Assembly (NCBI GenBank): GCA_020438445.1 | Contig: JAGQUO010000008.1 | Coordinates: 1-46,917 of the forward strand | DNA length: 46,917 nucleotides | Direction of reading: 5' to 3' | Source: Solirubrobacterales bacterium | GTDB lineage: Bacteria; Actinomycetota; Thermoleophilia; Solirubrobacterales; 70-9 | Shown here: positions 37,826 through 45,724 of the stretch, piece after piece | Numbering within the stretch: position 1 is the first letter of the stretch | How the letters are laid out: the number at the start of each line of letters is the position of its first letter | Position numbers and translations under genes: made by a program | Notes under the pieces: model-generated | The model's database searches: none | Told to the model about the DNA's origin: nothing | What the model saw: the letters and a program-made list of their open reading frames with translations, nothing else

Positions 37826-38692
37826 GTGGCTGAGGTCCTCTACTACGCGATCCCGTTCTTCGTCCTGCTCCTCGTGGTCGAGGCGCTCTCGTTCCGCTAC
37901 GCGCGGGACGAGGACGACCTGATCGGCTACGACTTCCGCGACACCCGCACGAGCCTGACCCTGGGCATCGGGAACGTGATCATCAACGTCGCCTGGAAGC
38001 TCGTCGTCGTCGCCCTCTATGCGGTGATCTACGAGCTCACCCCGCTCCGTCTCGACCCGTCCGACCCGCTCACCTGGGTCCTGCTGTTCTTCGCCGACGA
38101 CTTCTCCTACTACTGGTTCCACCGCTGCAGCCACGAGAGCCGGTTCTTCTGGGCCAGCCACGTCGTGCACCACTCCAGCACCCACTACAACCTCTCCACG
38201 GCGCTCCGCCAGACGTGGGTTCCGATGACGTACCTGCCCTTCTGGCTGTGGATGCCGGCGGTCGGCTTCGAGCCCTGGATGGTGCTGCTCGCGCAGGCCT
38301 GGTCGCTGATCTACCAGTTCTGGATCCACACCGAACGGATCCGGCGGCTTCCGCGCCCGCTCGAAGCCGTGCTCAACACCCCCTCCCATCACCGCGTCCA
38401 CCACGGCTCCAACGAGGTCTACCTCGACAAGAACTACGGCGGGATCCTGATCGTCTGGGACAAGCTCTTCGGCACCTACGCCCCCGAGGGCGAACGGGTC
38501 CACTACGGGCTGACGAAGAACATCGACACCTTCAACCCGGTCCGCGCCGCCTTTCACGAGTACGTGGCGATGTGGCACGACATCAAGCACGCCCGCGGCA
38601 CGAGGGCGAAGCTCGGCGTCCTCTATCACGGCCCGGGCTGGACGCCGCCCGGGCTCGAGCCGGCCGAGATGGAGTCGAACACCCGGGGATAG
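37826..38692 (+). CDS. Sterol desaturase / fatty acid hydroxylase family membrane di-iron enzyme
   Basis: 288 residues from GTG 37826. Three histidine boxes that bind two irons are present: HRCSH (near 97-101), HVVHHSSTHYN (near 112) and HHRVHHG (near 190), embedded among four hydrophobic stretches. This matches the fatty-acid-hydroxylase superfamily that oxidises lipids in the membrane. Substrates differ widely (carotenoids, sterols, fatty acids, alkylglycerols), and none is indicated here. Its stop is 3 bp from that of the convergent LysR gene. Confidence 0.92.
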   Translation: MAEVLYYAIPFFVLLLVVEALSFRYARDEDDLIGYDFRDTRTSLTLGIGNVIINVAWKLVVVALYAVIYELTPLRLDPSDPLTWVLLFFADDFSYYWFHRCSHESRFFWASHVVHHSSTHYNLSTALRQTWVPMTYLPFWLWMPAVGFEPWMVLLAQAWSLIYQFWIHTERIRRLPRPLEAVLNTPSHHRVHHGSNEVYLDKNYGGILIVWDKLFGTYAPEGERVHYGLTKNIDTFNPVRAAFHEYVAMWHDIKHARGTRAKLGVLYHGPGWTPPGLEPAEMESNTRG

Positions 38693-38695
38693 GGC

Positions 38696-39619
38696 TCAGG
38701 CGGTCACCGGCTCCGCGGCGAGCTCGGCGCCGACCGCGGCGAGGATGTCGACCATCGCCGCGGCCGCAGGGCTCCGCGCACCCGCTTCGAGCGTCGCCGC
38801 CCAGACGCGGCGCACCGGCGGATCGGGAACGACCTCGACGAGCGCGATCTCCGGGCTCGGCAGCATCAGCGCCAGATCCGGGATCAGCGTCACCCCGATG
38901 CCCGCCGCCACGAGCGCCTGCATGACCGTGTAGTCGTTGCTCTCGTAGGCGATGTCGGGCACGAACCCGGCGCGCTCGCAGCTGCGCAGCGTCAGCTGGC
39001 GACAGGAGCTCTCCGAGCTGCCGCAGAGCCACGACTCGTCGGCGAGCTCGGCGATGTCGACGGCCCCGCATTCGGCGAGGCGGTGGTCGCGGGGCAGCGC
39101 GAGATGCATGCGCTCGTCGATCACCGGTCGCATCGCGATGTCGGGATCGGGCGGAAAGGGGTGCAGTTCGAAGTCGTAGAGGACGGCGACATCGAAACGG
39201 CCCCTCCGCAGCGCGGGCAGCGCCTCCTCGGGCTCGGCCTCGGTGAGGCTCAGCCGCACGCCCGGATGGGCCTCGCGGAAGCGGGCGATCGCCTGCGTCA
39301 CGACCGTGGCGCTCGCGCTTGCGAAGCTGACCAGCCTGAGGTCTCCCGCCTCGAGCCCGGAGAGCGACGCCAGCTCACGCTCCGCGGCCTCGAGCCGCGC
39401 CATGGCCGACTCGGCGTGCGAGACCAGCACGCGGCCGGCGTCGGTGAGGACCGGTCCGCTCCTCAGCCGGAGAATGAGCGGCTCACCGACTTCTGCCTCC
39501 AGGGTCGCGATCTGCTGGCTCACGGCCGACTGTGAGACGTAGAGCTCGTCGGCGGCAGCGGAGAACGAGCCGTGCTCGGCCACCGTCCGGAGGACCCGCA
39601 GCCGCTTCAGATCCAGCAT
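38696..39619 (-). CDS. LysR-family transcriptional regulator
   Basis: 307 residues, standard length. The N-terminal helix-turn-helix reads LRVLRTVAEHGSFSAAADEL and YVSQSAVSQQIATLEAEVG. The effector domain starts about residue 92 (GDLRLVSFASASATVVTQAI, then GRFDVAVLYDFEL). The co-inducer is unknown. TAAGCT six bases before the ATG suggests a leaderless transcript. It is divergent from the 60-residue basic protein gene across 102 bp, the usual place for a LysR target. Confidence 0.94.
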   Translation of the reverse strand: MLDLKRLRVLRTVAEHGSFSAAADELYVSQSAVSQQIATLEAEVGEPLILRLRSGPVLTDAGRVLVSHAESAMARLEAAERELASLSGLEAGDLRLVSFASASATVVTQAIARFREAHPGVRLSLTEAEPEEALPALRRGRFDVAVLYDFELHPFPPDPDIAMRPVIDERMHLALPRDHRLAECGAVDIAELADESWLCGSSESSCRQLTLRSCERAGFVPDIAYESNDYTVMQALVAAGIGVTLIPDLALMLPSPEIALVEVVPDPPVRRVWAATLEAGARSPAAAAMVDILAAVGAELAAEPVTA

Positions 39620-39721
39620 GAGTTCAGCTTATCAACACCACCAGAGAATTCTATTGCGCTTATGACGATGCGGCGGCAGGCTGAGTTCGGAACCCGATCC
39701 CGAGACCCGAAGGAGGCAGGC
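39620..39721. promoter_or_regulatory. Divergent intergenic region with LysR promoter and a possible LysR site
   Basis: It holds the minus-strand box TAAGCT (39631-39626) for lysR. GCTTAT occurs at 39627-39632 and again at 39658-39663, 31 bp apart (about three helical turns), around an AT-rich centre with GAATTC. GAAGGAGGC before ATG 39722 is a strong ribosome binding site. Confidence 0.5.
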
Positions 39722-39904
39722 ATGACCAGCGCGACACTCATCTCACCGCCCCCGGCGACCCGCGCCGAGCGCCGCCGCGGCGCCGAACTGGACCGAACCG
39801 TCCGCGAGGCCCGTCGCCGCAGCAGGCGCGGCCCGCGGAAGCGCCCACGCGGCACCCTCGGCGGATCGCCTCCGGGAGCCGGCGGCCGGCTGCTTCAGCT
39901 CTGA
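39722..39904 (+). CDS. 60-residue highly basic protein
   Basis: MTSATLISPPPATRAERRRG begins a 60-residue product; residues 15-43 hold about half arginine and lysine (ERRRGAEL, REARRRSRRGPRKRPRG). It ends in GGSPPGAGGRLLQL. No family is recognised; it could bind nucleic acid or be largely disordered. Reality is supported by GAAGGAGG 6 bases before the ATG and by a strong terminator hairpin 3 bp after the TGA. It is divergent from lysR and may be its target. Confidence 0.6.
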   Translation: MTSATLISPPPATRAERRRGAELDRTVREARRRSRRGPRKRPRGTLGGSPPGAGGRLLQL

Positions 39905-39907
39905 GCC

Positions 39908-39942
39908 GCAGCCGCGGGGCGCCACCGGTGCTCCGCGGCTGC
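39908..39942. terminator. Long bidirectional terminator hairpin
   Basis: GCAGCCGCGG (39908-39917) pairs with CCGCGGCTGC (39933-39942), and the stem continues inward with two G-U pairs to an ACC loop, about 16 bp in all. It sits between the stop codons of the basic protein and clpS. Confidence 0.85.
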
Positions 39943-39944
39943 GC

Positions 39945-40235
39945 TCAGTGCCGCTCGAGCGGGGCCATCGTCAGCCCGGCGGAGGAGAGCTGCTCCCAGT
40001 AGAGCTCGGCCGGCTCTCGCATCCCGCTCCAGACGATCGCCTGCCCGGTGTTGTGGATCGTGTTCGCGAAGGCCATGCCGTTGTCGTAGGTCAGGCCCGG
40101 GATCACGCGGGCGAGCGTCGCCGCGACGTGCTCGAACGTGTTGTGGTCGTCGTTGCGGACGATCACGCGCCAGCCGCCGCCCTCACCCGAACCCGGGCCG
40201 GCGGTCTTCGGTCGCTCGATGGTCTCCGTCGTCAT
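39945..40235 (-). CDS. clpS: ClpS adaptor protein
   Basis: 96 residues. WRVIVRNDDHNTFEHVAATL corresponds to the ClpS core, in which an Asn-Asp pair recognises N-terminal degron residues, followed by GLTYDNGMAFANTIHNTGQAIV. ClpS hands N-end-rule substrates to ClpA or ClpC with ClpP. The first 20 residues are the usual flexible arm (TTETIERPKT). It is separated by a terminator from the small basic gene. Confidence 0.92.
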   Translation of the reverse strand: MTTETIERPKTAGPGSGEGGGWRVIVRNDDHNTFEHVAATLARVIPGLTYDNGMAFANTIHNTGQAIVWSGMREPAELYWEQLSSAGLTMAPLERH

Positions 40236-40278
40236 CGCAGATCGGCCCCGCGGTCAATCTAGCGTGGGGCGGGTCGGG

Positions 40279-40944
40279 TCAGGGGTTGGGTACCTGGACC
40301 TTGAGGTTGTCGAAGAAGGCGACCGCCTGCTTCTTCTTGACCTTCTGCTTGATCCCGTACGAGAGGCCGGTGCCCGTGCCCTTGACGTCCTCGGGCGCCG
40401 GATCCTTGTATGAGACCACCGCCTTGCCGTTGACCTTGCCGAGGATCGTGTCCTTCTTGGCGCGGATCTCGAGAACGTTCTTCTTCTTGATGCCCTTGAC
40501 GGCCTTGTCCTTGCCCTTCTCGAGCACGACCTTGTCCTCGACGAGCTCCCACTTCCGCGTCTTCGGCAGGACCCGGAACGTGTAGCCGTCCTTGCGGCTC
40601 GACCGGACCATCACCCCGACGAATGTGCCCTTCCGGGCCGCCTTCTCGGTCTTCTCGGTGACCTTGGCGACGACCTGAACGATCAGGTCGGGCTGCGCAG
40701 CGTCGCCTTCCACCGGCGTCTTCAGCTCGCAGGTCTGCTTGCCGCCGTTCACGCTCACGCCCAGCGCGGCCTTCTTGCGCCAGTTGCGCTGGCACTTCTT
40801 CTTCTTGCCCGCCTGCTTGGTGATCGCGTGGTAGTCGGATTTCGACTTGAAGGCGTTCGTGTAGACGGTGATCCCCGCAAACGCGGGAACGGCTGCCGCC
40901 AGCGCGGCCAGGATCGTGACTGTCAGTGCAATTCGCTTGGTCAT
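40279..40944 (-). CDS. Secreted protein with a LamG/DUF1080-like beta-sandwich domain
   Basis: 221 residues from ATG 40944. A Sec signal peptide (KRIALTVTILAALAAAVPAFA) is cut into two pieces here: KRIALTVTILAALA and AVPAFA with likely cleavage after FAFA-type AxA. The mature protein is Lys-rich (KKKKCQRNWRKK). The pattern GVMVRSSRKDGYTFRVLP, LEIRAKKDTILGKVNGK and AVAFFDNLKVQVP resembles the lectin-like LamG/3-keto-disaccharide hydrolase sandwich, but no catalytic residues can be assigned. TACGCT seven bases before the ATG fixes the start and excludes a longer form starting at 41019. Confidence 0.82.
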   Translation of the reverse strand: MTKRIALTVTILAALAAAVPAFAGITVYTNAFKSKSDYHAITKQAGKKKKCQRNWRKKAALGVSVNGGKQTCELKTPVEGDAAQPDLIVQVVAKVTEKTEKAARKGTFVGVMVRSSRKDGYTFRVLPKTRKWELVEDKVVLEKGKDKAVKGIKKKNVLEIRAKKDTILGKVNGKAVVSYKDPAPEDVKGTGTGLSYGIKQKVKKKQAVAFFDNLKVQVPNP

Positions 40945-40951
40945 CGTGATG

Positions 40952-40957
40952 AGCGTA
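40952..40957 (-). promoter_or_regulatory. Candidate leaderless -10 box (TACGCT) of the secreted protein
   Basis: TACGCT-CATCACG-ATG, seven-base spacer; no ribosome binding site otherwise. Confidence 0.5.
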
Positions 40958-41046
40958 GCCGGGTCGGCGGACCTCGGTGCAGAGCCGCGTCGTCGGTGCC
41001 TCTTGGATTGCGAACACACCGAGGCGCCAGGAGTCGCGGTCGCGGC

Positions 41047-41880
41047 TCAGGTTTCCCGGAGCCCCCAGTAGCGCTCGAGGCCGAGCCAGTTCAGCTCGGG
41101 CGGCATCGCCGAGCGGACCCGCTCCGCGATCTCCGGCGCCTCGCCGGCGATCCGCTCCCCGAGTCGACCCAGGAACCGGTCGCGGTCGCGGTCGCGCGAG
41201 TCGGCCACGAGTCGATCGAGCTCCTCCACCAGCGCCGCGAGATGGGGCGCAGGGTCCTCGACGGAGCCGTAGTGGGTCAGCATCAGCCGCTCCGGACCTC
41301 GCTCGGCGACCAGCTCGATCGATGCCCGCCAGCGCTCGAGGTCGATGTCCGGCGGCGGCGTCGGCAGCCAGACCTCCCCGCCCGGCGGAATCCTGACGCC
41401 GGCGACGTCGCCCGTGTACGCCTCGCCGCGGTCCCGGTCGAGGTAGACGACGTGGTGCGATGCGTGGCCCGGCGCGGCGATGACATCGAGCCCCTCGGCG
41501 ATCTCCCCGCCGGAGAGGGCGACCAGATTCCGCTCGGGAACGGGCAGGATCTCACCCCAGAGGTCGCCCATCCGGTCGCCGTAGAGCCGCTCGGCGCTCC
41601 GCAGCAGGCGCGAGGGTTCGGTCAGGTGCGGCGCCCCGGCCTCGTGGACGTAGACGGGAAGGTCGGGAAACCGGCTCGCGAGCGTTCCGGCCGCACCGGC
41701 GTGGTCGAGGTGGATGTGGGTCAGCAGGACCGCGCGCGGCCGACCGCCGGGCAGATCCGCGAGCACCCGCTCGATCGTGCTCGCCGGGCCCGGGTCGACC
41801 AGCATCCCGTCCAGCTCCCAGGCGCCGATCACCCGGTCGAGGCCCAGGTGCCAGGTGTCGATCAGTCGCGGCTCCGGCAC
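41047..41880 (-). CDS. Metallo-beta-lactamase-fold hydrolase
   Basis: 277 residues from GTG 41880. LTHIHLDHAG is the HxHxDH zinc motif (near residue 78). PGHASHHVVYLD and YTGDVAGVRIP supply the next His and Asp ligands, and LTHYGSVEDP the last His. It is a glyoxalase II-like/beta-lactamase-like hydrolase of unknown substrate. An ATG at 41949 would overlap the divergent mutase start; TACGGT eight bases before GTG 41880 supports the shorter form. It is divergent from the ethylmalonyl-CoA-mutase-like gene. Confidence 0.88.
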   Translation of the reverse strand: MPEPRLIDTWHLGLDRVIGAWELDGMLVDPGPASTIERVLADLPGGRPRAVLLTHIHLDHAGAAGTLASRFPDLPVYVHEAGAPHLTEPSRLLRSAERLYGDRMGDLWGEILPVPERNLVALSGGEIAEGLDVIAAPGHASHHVVYLDRDRGEAYTGDVAGVRIPPGGEVWLPTPPPDIDLERWRASIELVAERGPERLMLTHYGSVEDPAPHLAALVEELDRLVADSRDRDRDRFLGRLGERIAGEAPEIAERVRSAMPPELNWLGLERYWGLRET

Positions 41881-41888
41881 GGCCGCGC

Positions 41889-41894
41889 ACCGTA
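41889..41894 (-). promoter_or_regulatory. Candidate leaderless -10 box (TACGGT) of the MBL hydrolase
   Basis: TACGGT-GCGCGGCC-GTG, eight-base spacer to 41880. Confidence 0.5.
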
Positions 41895-41934
41895 CAGGGG
41901 GGCGAGCGCGGCCCGACCGTCGGCCGCCGGGAAC

Positions 41935-41940
41935 TAGAAT
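41935..41940 (+). promoter_or_regulatory. Candidate leaderless -10 box (TAGAAT) of the mutase gene
   Basis: TAGAAT-GGCGGCC-ATG, seven-base spacer to 41948. Confidence 0.6.
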
Positions 41941-41947
41941 GGCGGCC

Positions 41948-43948
41948 ATGAGCGAGCACCGGCTGGACGAGCGCGACAGGCCCTGGGTGATGCGGACCTA
42001 CGCGGGGCATTCCGACGCCCGGCGGTCGAACGAGCTCTATCGCCGCAACCTGGCCAAGGGTCAGACGGGGTTGTCGATCGCCTTCGACCTGCCGACCCAG
42101 ACGGGATACGACCCGGACGCGGTGCTGGCCCGCGGGGAGGTCGGGAAGGTCGGCGTCTCGGTCGCCCACCGCGGCGACATGGAGACGCTGCTCGACCAGA
42201 TCCCGCTCGCGGAGATGAACACGTCGATGACGATCAACGCCACCGCCGCGTGGCTCCTCGGCCTCTACGTCGCCGTGGCCGACGAGCAGGGTGTCCCGCG
42301 CGGGGAGCTGAAGGGGACGACCCAGAACGACATCATCAAGGAGTACCTCTCGCGCGGGACCTATGCGTTCCCGCCGGAGCCGTCGATGCGGCTGATCGCC
42401 GACATGGTCGCGTTCACGGTCAACGAGATCCCGAGCTGGAACCCGATCAACATCTGCAGCTACCACCTGCAGGAGGCCGGCGCGACCCCCGTACAGGAGA
42501 TCGCCTTCGCGCTCAGTAACGCCATCGCCGTCCTCGACTCGGTCCGCGGGCGCGGGCAGGTCTCCGCGGAGGACTTCCCGCGCGTCTTCGGCCGGATCAG
42601 CTTCTTCGTCAACGCCGGCGTCCGTTTCATCGAGGAGCACGCGAAGCTGCGGGCGATGGGCATTCTCTGGGAGGAGCTCGGCCGCGAGCGCTACGGGGTC
42701 ACCGACCCGAGGTTCCTGCGGATGCGTTACGGAGTGCAGGTCAACTCACTCGGGCTCACGGAGGCGCAGCCCGAGAACAACGTCCCGCGGATCGTCCTCG
42801 AAGCCCTGGCCGTCACCCTCGGCCGCGACGCCCGCGCCCGGGCGATCCAGCTCCCCGCCTGGAACGAGGCCCTCGGCCTCCCCCGCCCCTGGGATCAGCA
42901 GTGGAGCCTGCGCATCCAGCAGATCCTCGCCGAGGAGACCGACCTCCTCGACTACCCCGACATCTTCGAGGGATCGAAGGTCATGGACGGGCTCGTCTCC
43001 GAGCTGATCGACGGCGCCCGGAGCGAGATGGCGGTCGTCGCCGAGCACGGCGGCGCGACGACCAGTGAGGCCGTCTCCTACATGAAGGCCCGTCTCGTCG
43101 AATCGCATCGTGACCGCCTCGCGCGGATCGAGTCCGGCGAGCTCAAGGTGATCGGGCAGAACTGCTTCACCGAGACCGAGGACTCGCCGCTGACGGTCGG
43201 CGACGACGGCGGCATCCTGACGCCGGACCCCGCCGTCGAGCGTGAGCGGATCGAGGCGCTCGAGGAATGGAAGGCAGCCCGCGACGATGAAGCGGTCGAG
43301 CGGGCGCTCGAGGCGCTCGCGGCGGCGGCCCGCGACGAGTCCGCCAACCTGATGCCGGCGACGATCGAGGCGGCCCGGGCGGGCGTCACCACCGGCGAGT
43401 GGGCCGAGGCGCTGCGCGAGGTCTTCGGGCCCTATCGCGGCCCGACCGGGCTCGACGGCTCGGCATCCGGCGGGAACGCCGAGCTGCTGGCCGAGGTCCG
43501 CGACCGGGTCGCAGCCGTCGGAGAGGCGATCGGCCACCGGATCCGGATCCTCGTCGCCAAGCCCGGCCTCGACGGCCACTCCAACGGCGCCGAGCAGATC
43601 GCCGTTCGCGCCCGCGACGTCGGCATGGAGGTCATCTACCAGGGCATCCGCCTGACGCCGGAGGAGATCGCCGCCTCCGCCGTGCAGGAGGACGTCGACG
43701 TGATCGGGCTTTCTATCCTCTCCGGCTCGCACCGCGAGCTCGTGCCCCGCGTCGTCGAGCTGCTCCGCGAAGCGGGAGTCGACGCGCCCGTCGTCGTCGG
43801 CGGCATCATCCCGCCGGCGGACGAGGCCAAGCTGATCGAGGCGGGAATCGCCAGGGTCTACACGCCGAAGGACTTCGACCTGAACCGGATCATGGTCGAC
43901 ATCGCCGAGCTGATCGAGTTGCGCTCGGAAGCATCCCAGCCGGCCTAG
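41948..43948 (+). CDS. ecm: Ethylmalonyl-CoA-mutase-like B12-dependent acyl-CoA mutase
   Basis: 666 residues joining the catalytic barrel and the B12 domain, as in Ecm/MeaA. RPWVMRTYAGHSDARRSNELY, given in parts as RPWVMRTYAGHS and SNELY, then LAKGQTGLSIAFDLPTQTGYD, and NICSYHLQEAGATPVQE are typical of the Ecm/MeaA branch. The B12 motif DGHSNGAE (DxHxxG) is near residue 541, followed by GLSILSGSH. It should rearrange ethylmalonyl-CoA to methylsuccinyl-CoA, downstream of Ccr. Methylmalonyl-CoA mutase is the alternative, but the single-chain length and wording of the substrate barrel favour Ecm. Confidence 0.88.
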   Translation: MSEHRLDERDRPWVMRTYAGHSDARRSNELYRRNLAKGQTGLSIAFDLPTQTGYDPDAVLARGEVGKVGVSVAHRGDMETLLDQIPLAEMNTSMTINATAAWLLGLYVAVADEQGVPRGELKGTTQNDIIKEYLSRGTYAFPPEPSMRLIADMVAFTVNEIPSWNPINICSYHLQEAGATPVQEIAFALSNAIAVLDSVRGRGQVSAEDFPRVFGRISFFVNAGVRFIEEHAKLRAMGILWEELGRERYGVTDPRFLRMRYGVQVNSLGLTEAQPENNVPRIVLEALAVTLGRDARARAIQLPAWNEALGLPRPWDQQWSLRIQQILAEETDLLDYPDIFEGSKVMDGLVSELIDGARSEMAVVAEHGGATTSEAVSYMKARLVESHRDRLARIESGELKVIGQNCFTETEDSPLTVGDDGGILTPDPAVERERIEALEEWKAARDDEAVERALEALAAAARDESANLMPATIEAARAGVTTGEWAEALREVFGPYRGPTGLDGSASGGNAELLAEVRDRVAAVGEAIGHRIRILVAKPGLDGHSNGAEQIAVRARDVGMEVIYQGIRLTPEEIAASAVQEDVDVIGLSILSGSHRELVPRVVELLREAGVDAPVVVGGIIPPADEAKLIEAGIARVYTPKDFDLNRIMVDIAELIELRSEASQPA

Positions 43949-43954
43949 GACGGC

Positions 43955-44533
43955 GTGACGGCGATCGAGTTCCCGATCGGCGGGATCGACGACGGGGTCG
44001 TCCGCCTGCGGCTGCATGCGGATCGGGACCTCGAACGCGTTGCCGCCGCCTCGCTGGATCCCGAGGTGCTGCGATGGACGAGAGTCCCGGAGGGCAATGA
44101 CGCCTCGGCGATGGCCGAGTGGATCGGCGAGTGGCGGTCGGGCCCGGGCTCGGAGCTCCACCTCGTAGTCGTCGGGGCGGATGACGACGAGCTGCTGGGC
44201 GCCGCCGGAATCGTCCGGTTCGAGCAGGACGAGCGCCGCTGCGAGATCGGCTACTGGCTCGCGCGCGAGGCGCGCGGACGGGGCGTCGCGACCCGTGCGG
44301 TGCGACTGCTGGCGGGCTGGATCTTCGCGTCGCTGGAAGTCGACCGGATCGGGATCGCCGCCGAGCGTGAGAACGCGGCGTCGTGTGCGGTGGCCGAGCG
44401 CGCGGGGTTTCGTTTCGAGGGCGTCCTGCGCTCCTGGCTCGTCATCAAAGGCATCCCCCGTGACGCCGCCATGTACTCGCTGCTCCGCGACGAGCCGCCG
44501 GAGCCCCGCGGTGGTTCCCCGATGCCTTCGTGA
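43955..44533 (+). CDS. GNAT-family (RimJ/RimL-type) N-acetyltransferase
   Basis: 192 residues from GTG 43955. VRLRLHADRDLERVAAAS opens the domain. CEIGYWLAREARGRGVATRA contains the acetyl-CoA pyrophosphate loop (ARGRGVAT), then RIGIAAERENAASCAVAERAGFRFEG, given as ENAASCAVAERAGF, is the second half of the motif. It acetylates a small molecule or protein N-terminus of unknown identity. Spacing 6 bp after the mutase suggests one transcript; its TGA overlaps the next GTG. Confidence 0.9.
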   Translation: MTAIEFPIGGIDDGVVRLRLHADRDLERVAAASLDPEVLRWTRVPEGNDASAMAEWIGEWRSGPGSELHLVVVGADDDELLGAAGIVRFEQDERRCEIGYWLAREARGRGVATRAVRLLAGWIFASLEVDRIGIAAERENAASCAVAERAGFRFEGVLRSWLVIKGIPRDAAMYSLLRDEPPEPRGGSPMPS

Positions 44534-45012
44534 GCGGTATACATGACGTGATGGAGGGAGCAGCCGTCCAGGATCAGCCCGCCGGGACGCCCGACTCGAT
44601 GCAGCGTGCCTGGTCGGTGGTCAGCTTCAGCTCGGTCCCCTTCTGGCTCGCGATGATCCTGGCCCCGCGCAGCAGGGCCACCGCCTGGCTGATCGAGCGG
44701 GCCGCCCCGCTTCACGCCGGGCTCAGCGTCATCTACTCGATCGCGCTGGTGACGGCGGCTGCGAAGGCGGACGAGCGGGTCGACTTCGGGAGCCTCGCGA
44801 GCGTCTCGCGCGCTTTCCAGCAGCCGGAGGCGATGCTCGCCGGCTGGACGCACTACATCACCTTCGACCTCCTGGTCGGAAGCTGGATCTGGCGACAGGC
44901 CCTGGCCGAGGGCCGCAGTGCGAGGCTGTCGCTGCTGCTCACCTGGTGGGCGGGCCCGATGGGCACGGGCCTCTTCGCCGCGCGGAGGCGGCTGCCCGGC
45001 TGGCTCAACTGA
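44530..45012 (+). CDS. ABA4-like (DUF4281) membrane protein
   Basis: 160 residues, four membrane helices: VSFSSVPFWLAMILAP, LHAGLSVIYSIALVTAAA, WTHYITFDLLVGSWIW and LLLTWWAGPMGTGLF. GWTHYITFDLLVG is the ABA4-like signature. In plants ABA4 takes part in neoxanthin formation; the bacterial role is unknown. GTG 44530 overlaps the acetyltransferase stop (GTGA); ATG 44551 is a possible later start. Confidence 0.8.
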   Translation: MSGIHDVMEGAAVQDQPAGTPDSMQRAWSVVSFSSVPFWLAMILAPRSRATAWLIERAAPLHAGLSVIYSIALVTAAAKADERVDFGSLASVSRAFQQPEAMLAGWTHYITFDLLVGSWIWRQALAEGRSARLSLLLTWWAGPMGTGLFAARRRLPGWLN

Positions 45013-45098
45013 TCACGCCGGGAACCGCAACGGACCTCACATCCCCCGCCGTGCGGCGCCGCCGGGTTGCCCGAAGCGCCACAATTGGGAGTGCAGGA

Positions 45099-45668
45099 AT
45101 GGCCGACGAGCTGAACACAGACAGAAGCGCGTGGCTGCGCTGCTACCGATGCTGGTCCCAGCGCCTCGAGGCGCAGGTCCACTACGACGCGATCCTCAGG
45201 ATCGATCCCGAGACCGGTGAGCCCGCCGAGCGGATCGACGAGGTGCAGGAGTCGGTCGTCCAGTGTCTCGACTGCATGCACGACCAGCCCCACCTCGCCG
45301 TCGACGAAGGACGCGTCGTCCCGATCGAGGACCGCTGGGAGCGGCTCGTCGCGGGCACCCCCTGGGTCGCCTCCTGCACCGTCACCGTCGATCAGGACCT
45401 CGTCGAGGTGTGCTCGGGGCCGGAGGCGGCCGACAGCCTCACCTACGGCGCCTTCGGTGACGCCGGCACGCGCGAGTTCTTCACCCACGTCCGCTTCCAC
45501 AAGCACGACGAGGAGCGCATCGTCATCCATCTCCTCGTCGAGCTCTACGCCCGTTCCTCGAACGAGGCGACGGACGTACTCGAGGCCGCTGCCCGCGGCC
45601 CGCTCGAGATCACCTCGCTGGCCGAGGAGTCCCGCCCCCCGGCCCACGCGGCCGACGAGGCGCACTGA
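45099..45668 (+). CDS. Protein of unknown function with two CxxC pairs
   Basis: 189 residues from ATG 45099. LRCYRCWSQRL and VQCLDCMHDQP, about 35 residues apart near the N-terminus, would make a four-Cys zinc site. The remaining part is acidic, with LTYGAFGDAGTREFFTHVRFHKHDEER (in parts GDAGTREFFTHVRF and HKHDEER) and a helical C-terminus. No named family is recognised. GGGAG lies 7-10 bases before the ATG. It is convergent with the M42 peptidase. Confidence 0.7.
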   Translation: MADELNTDRSAWLRCYRCWSQRLEAQVHYDAILRIDPETGEPAERIDEVQESVVQCLDCMHDQPHLAVDEGRVVPIEDRWERLVAGTPWVASCTVTVDQDLVEVCSGPEAADSLTYGAFGDAGTREFFTHVRFHKHDEERIVIHLLVELYARSSNEATDVLEAAARGPLEITSLAEESRPPAHAADEAH

Positions 45669-45724
45669 GGCGGCCGGCCGGACCCCCACGCCTGCCCGAC
45701 CCCGGCGGAATCCGACCTCCGGCC

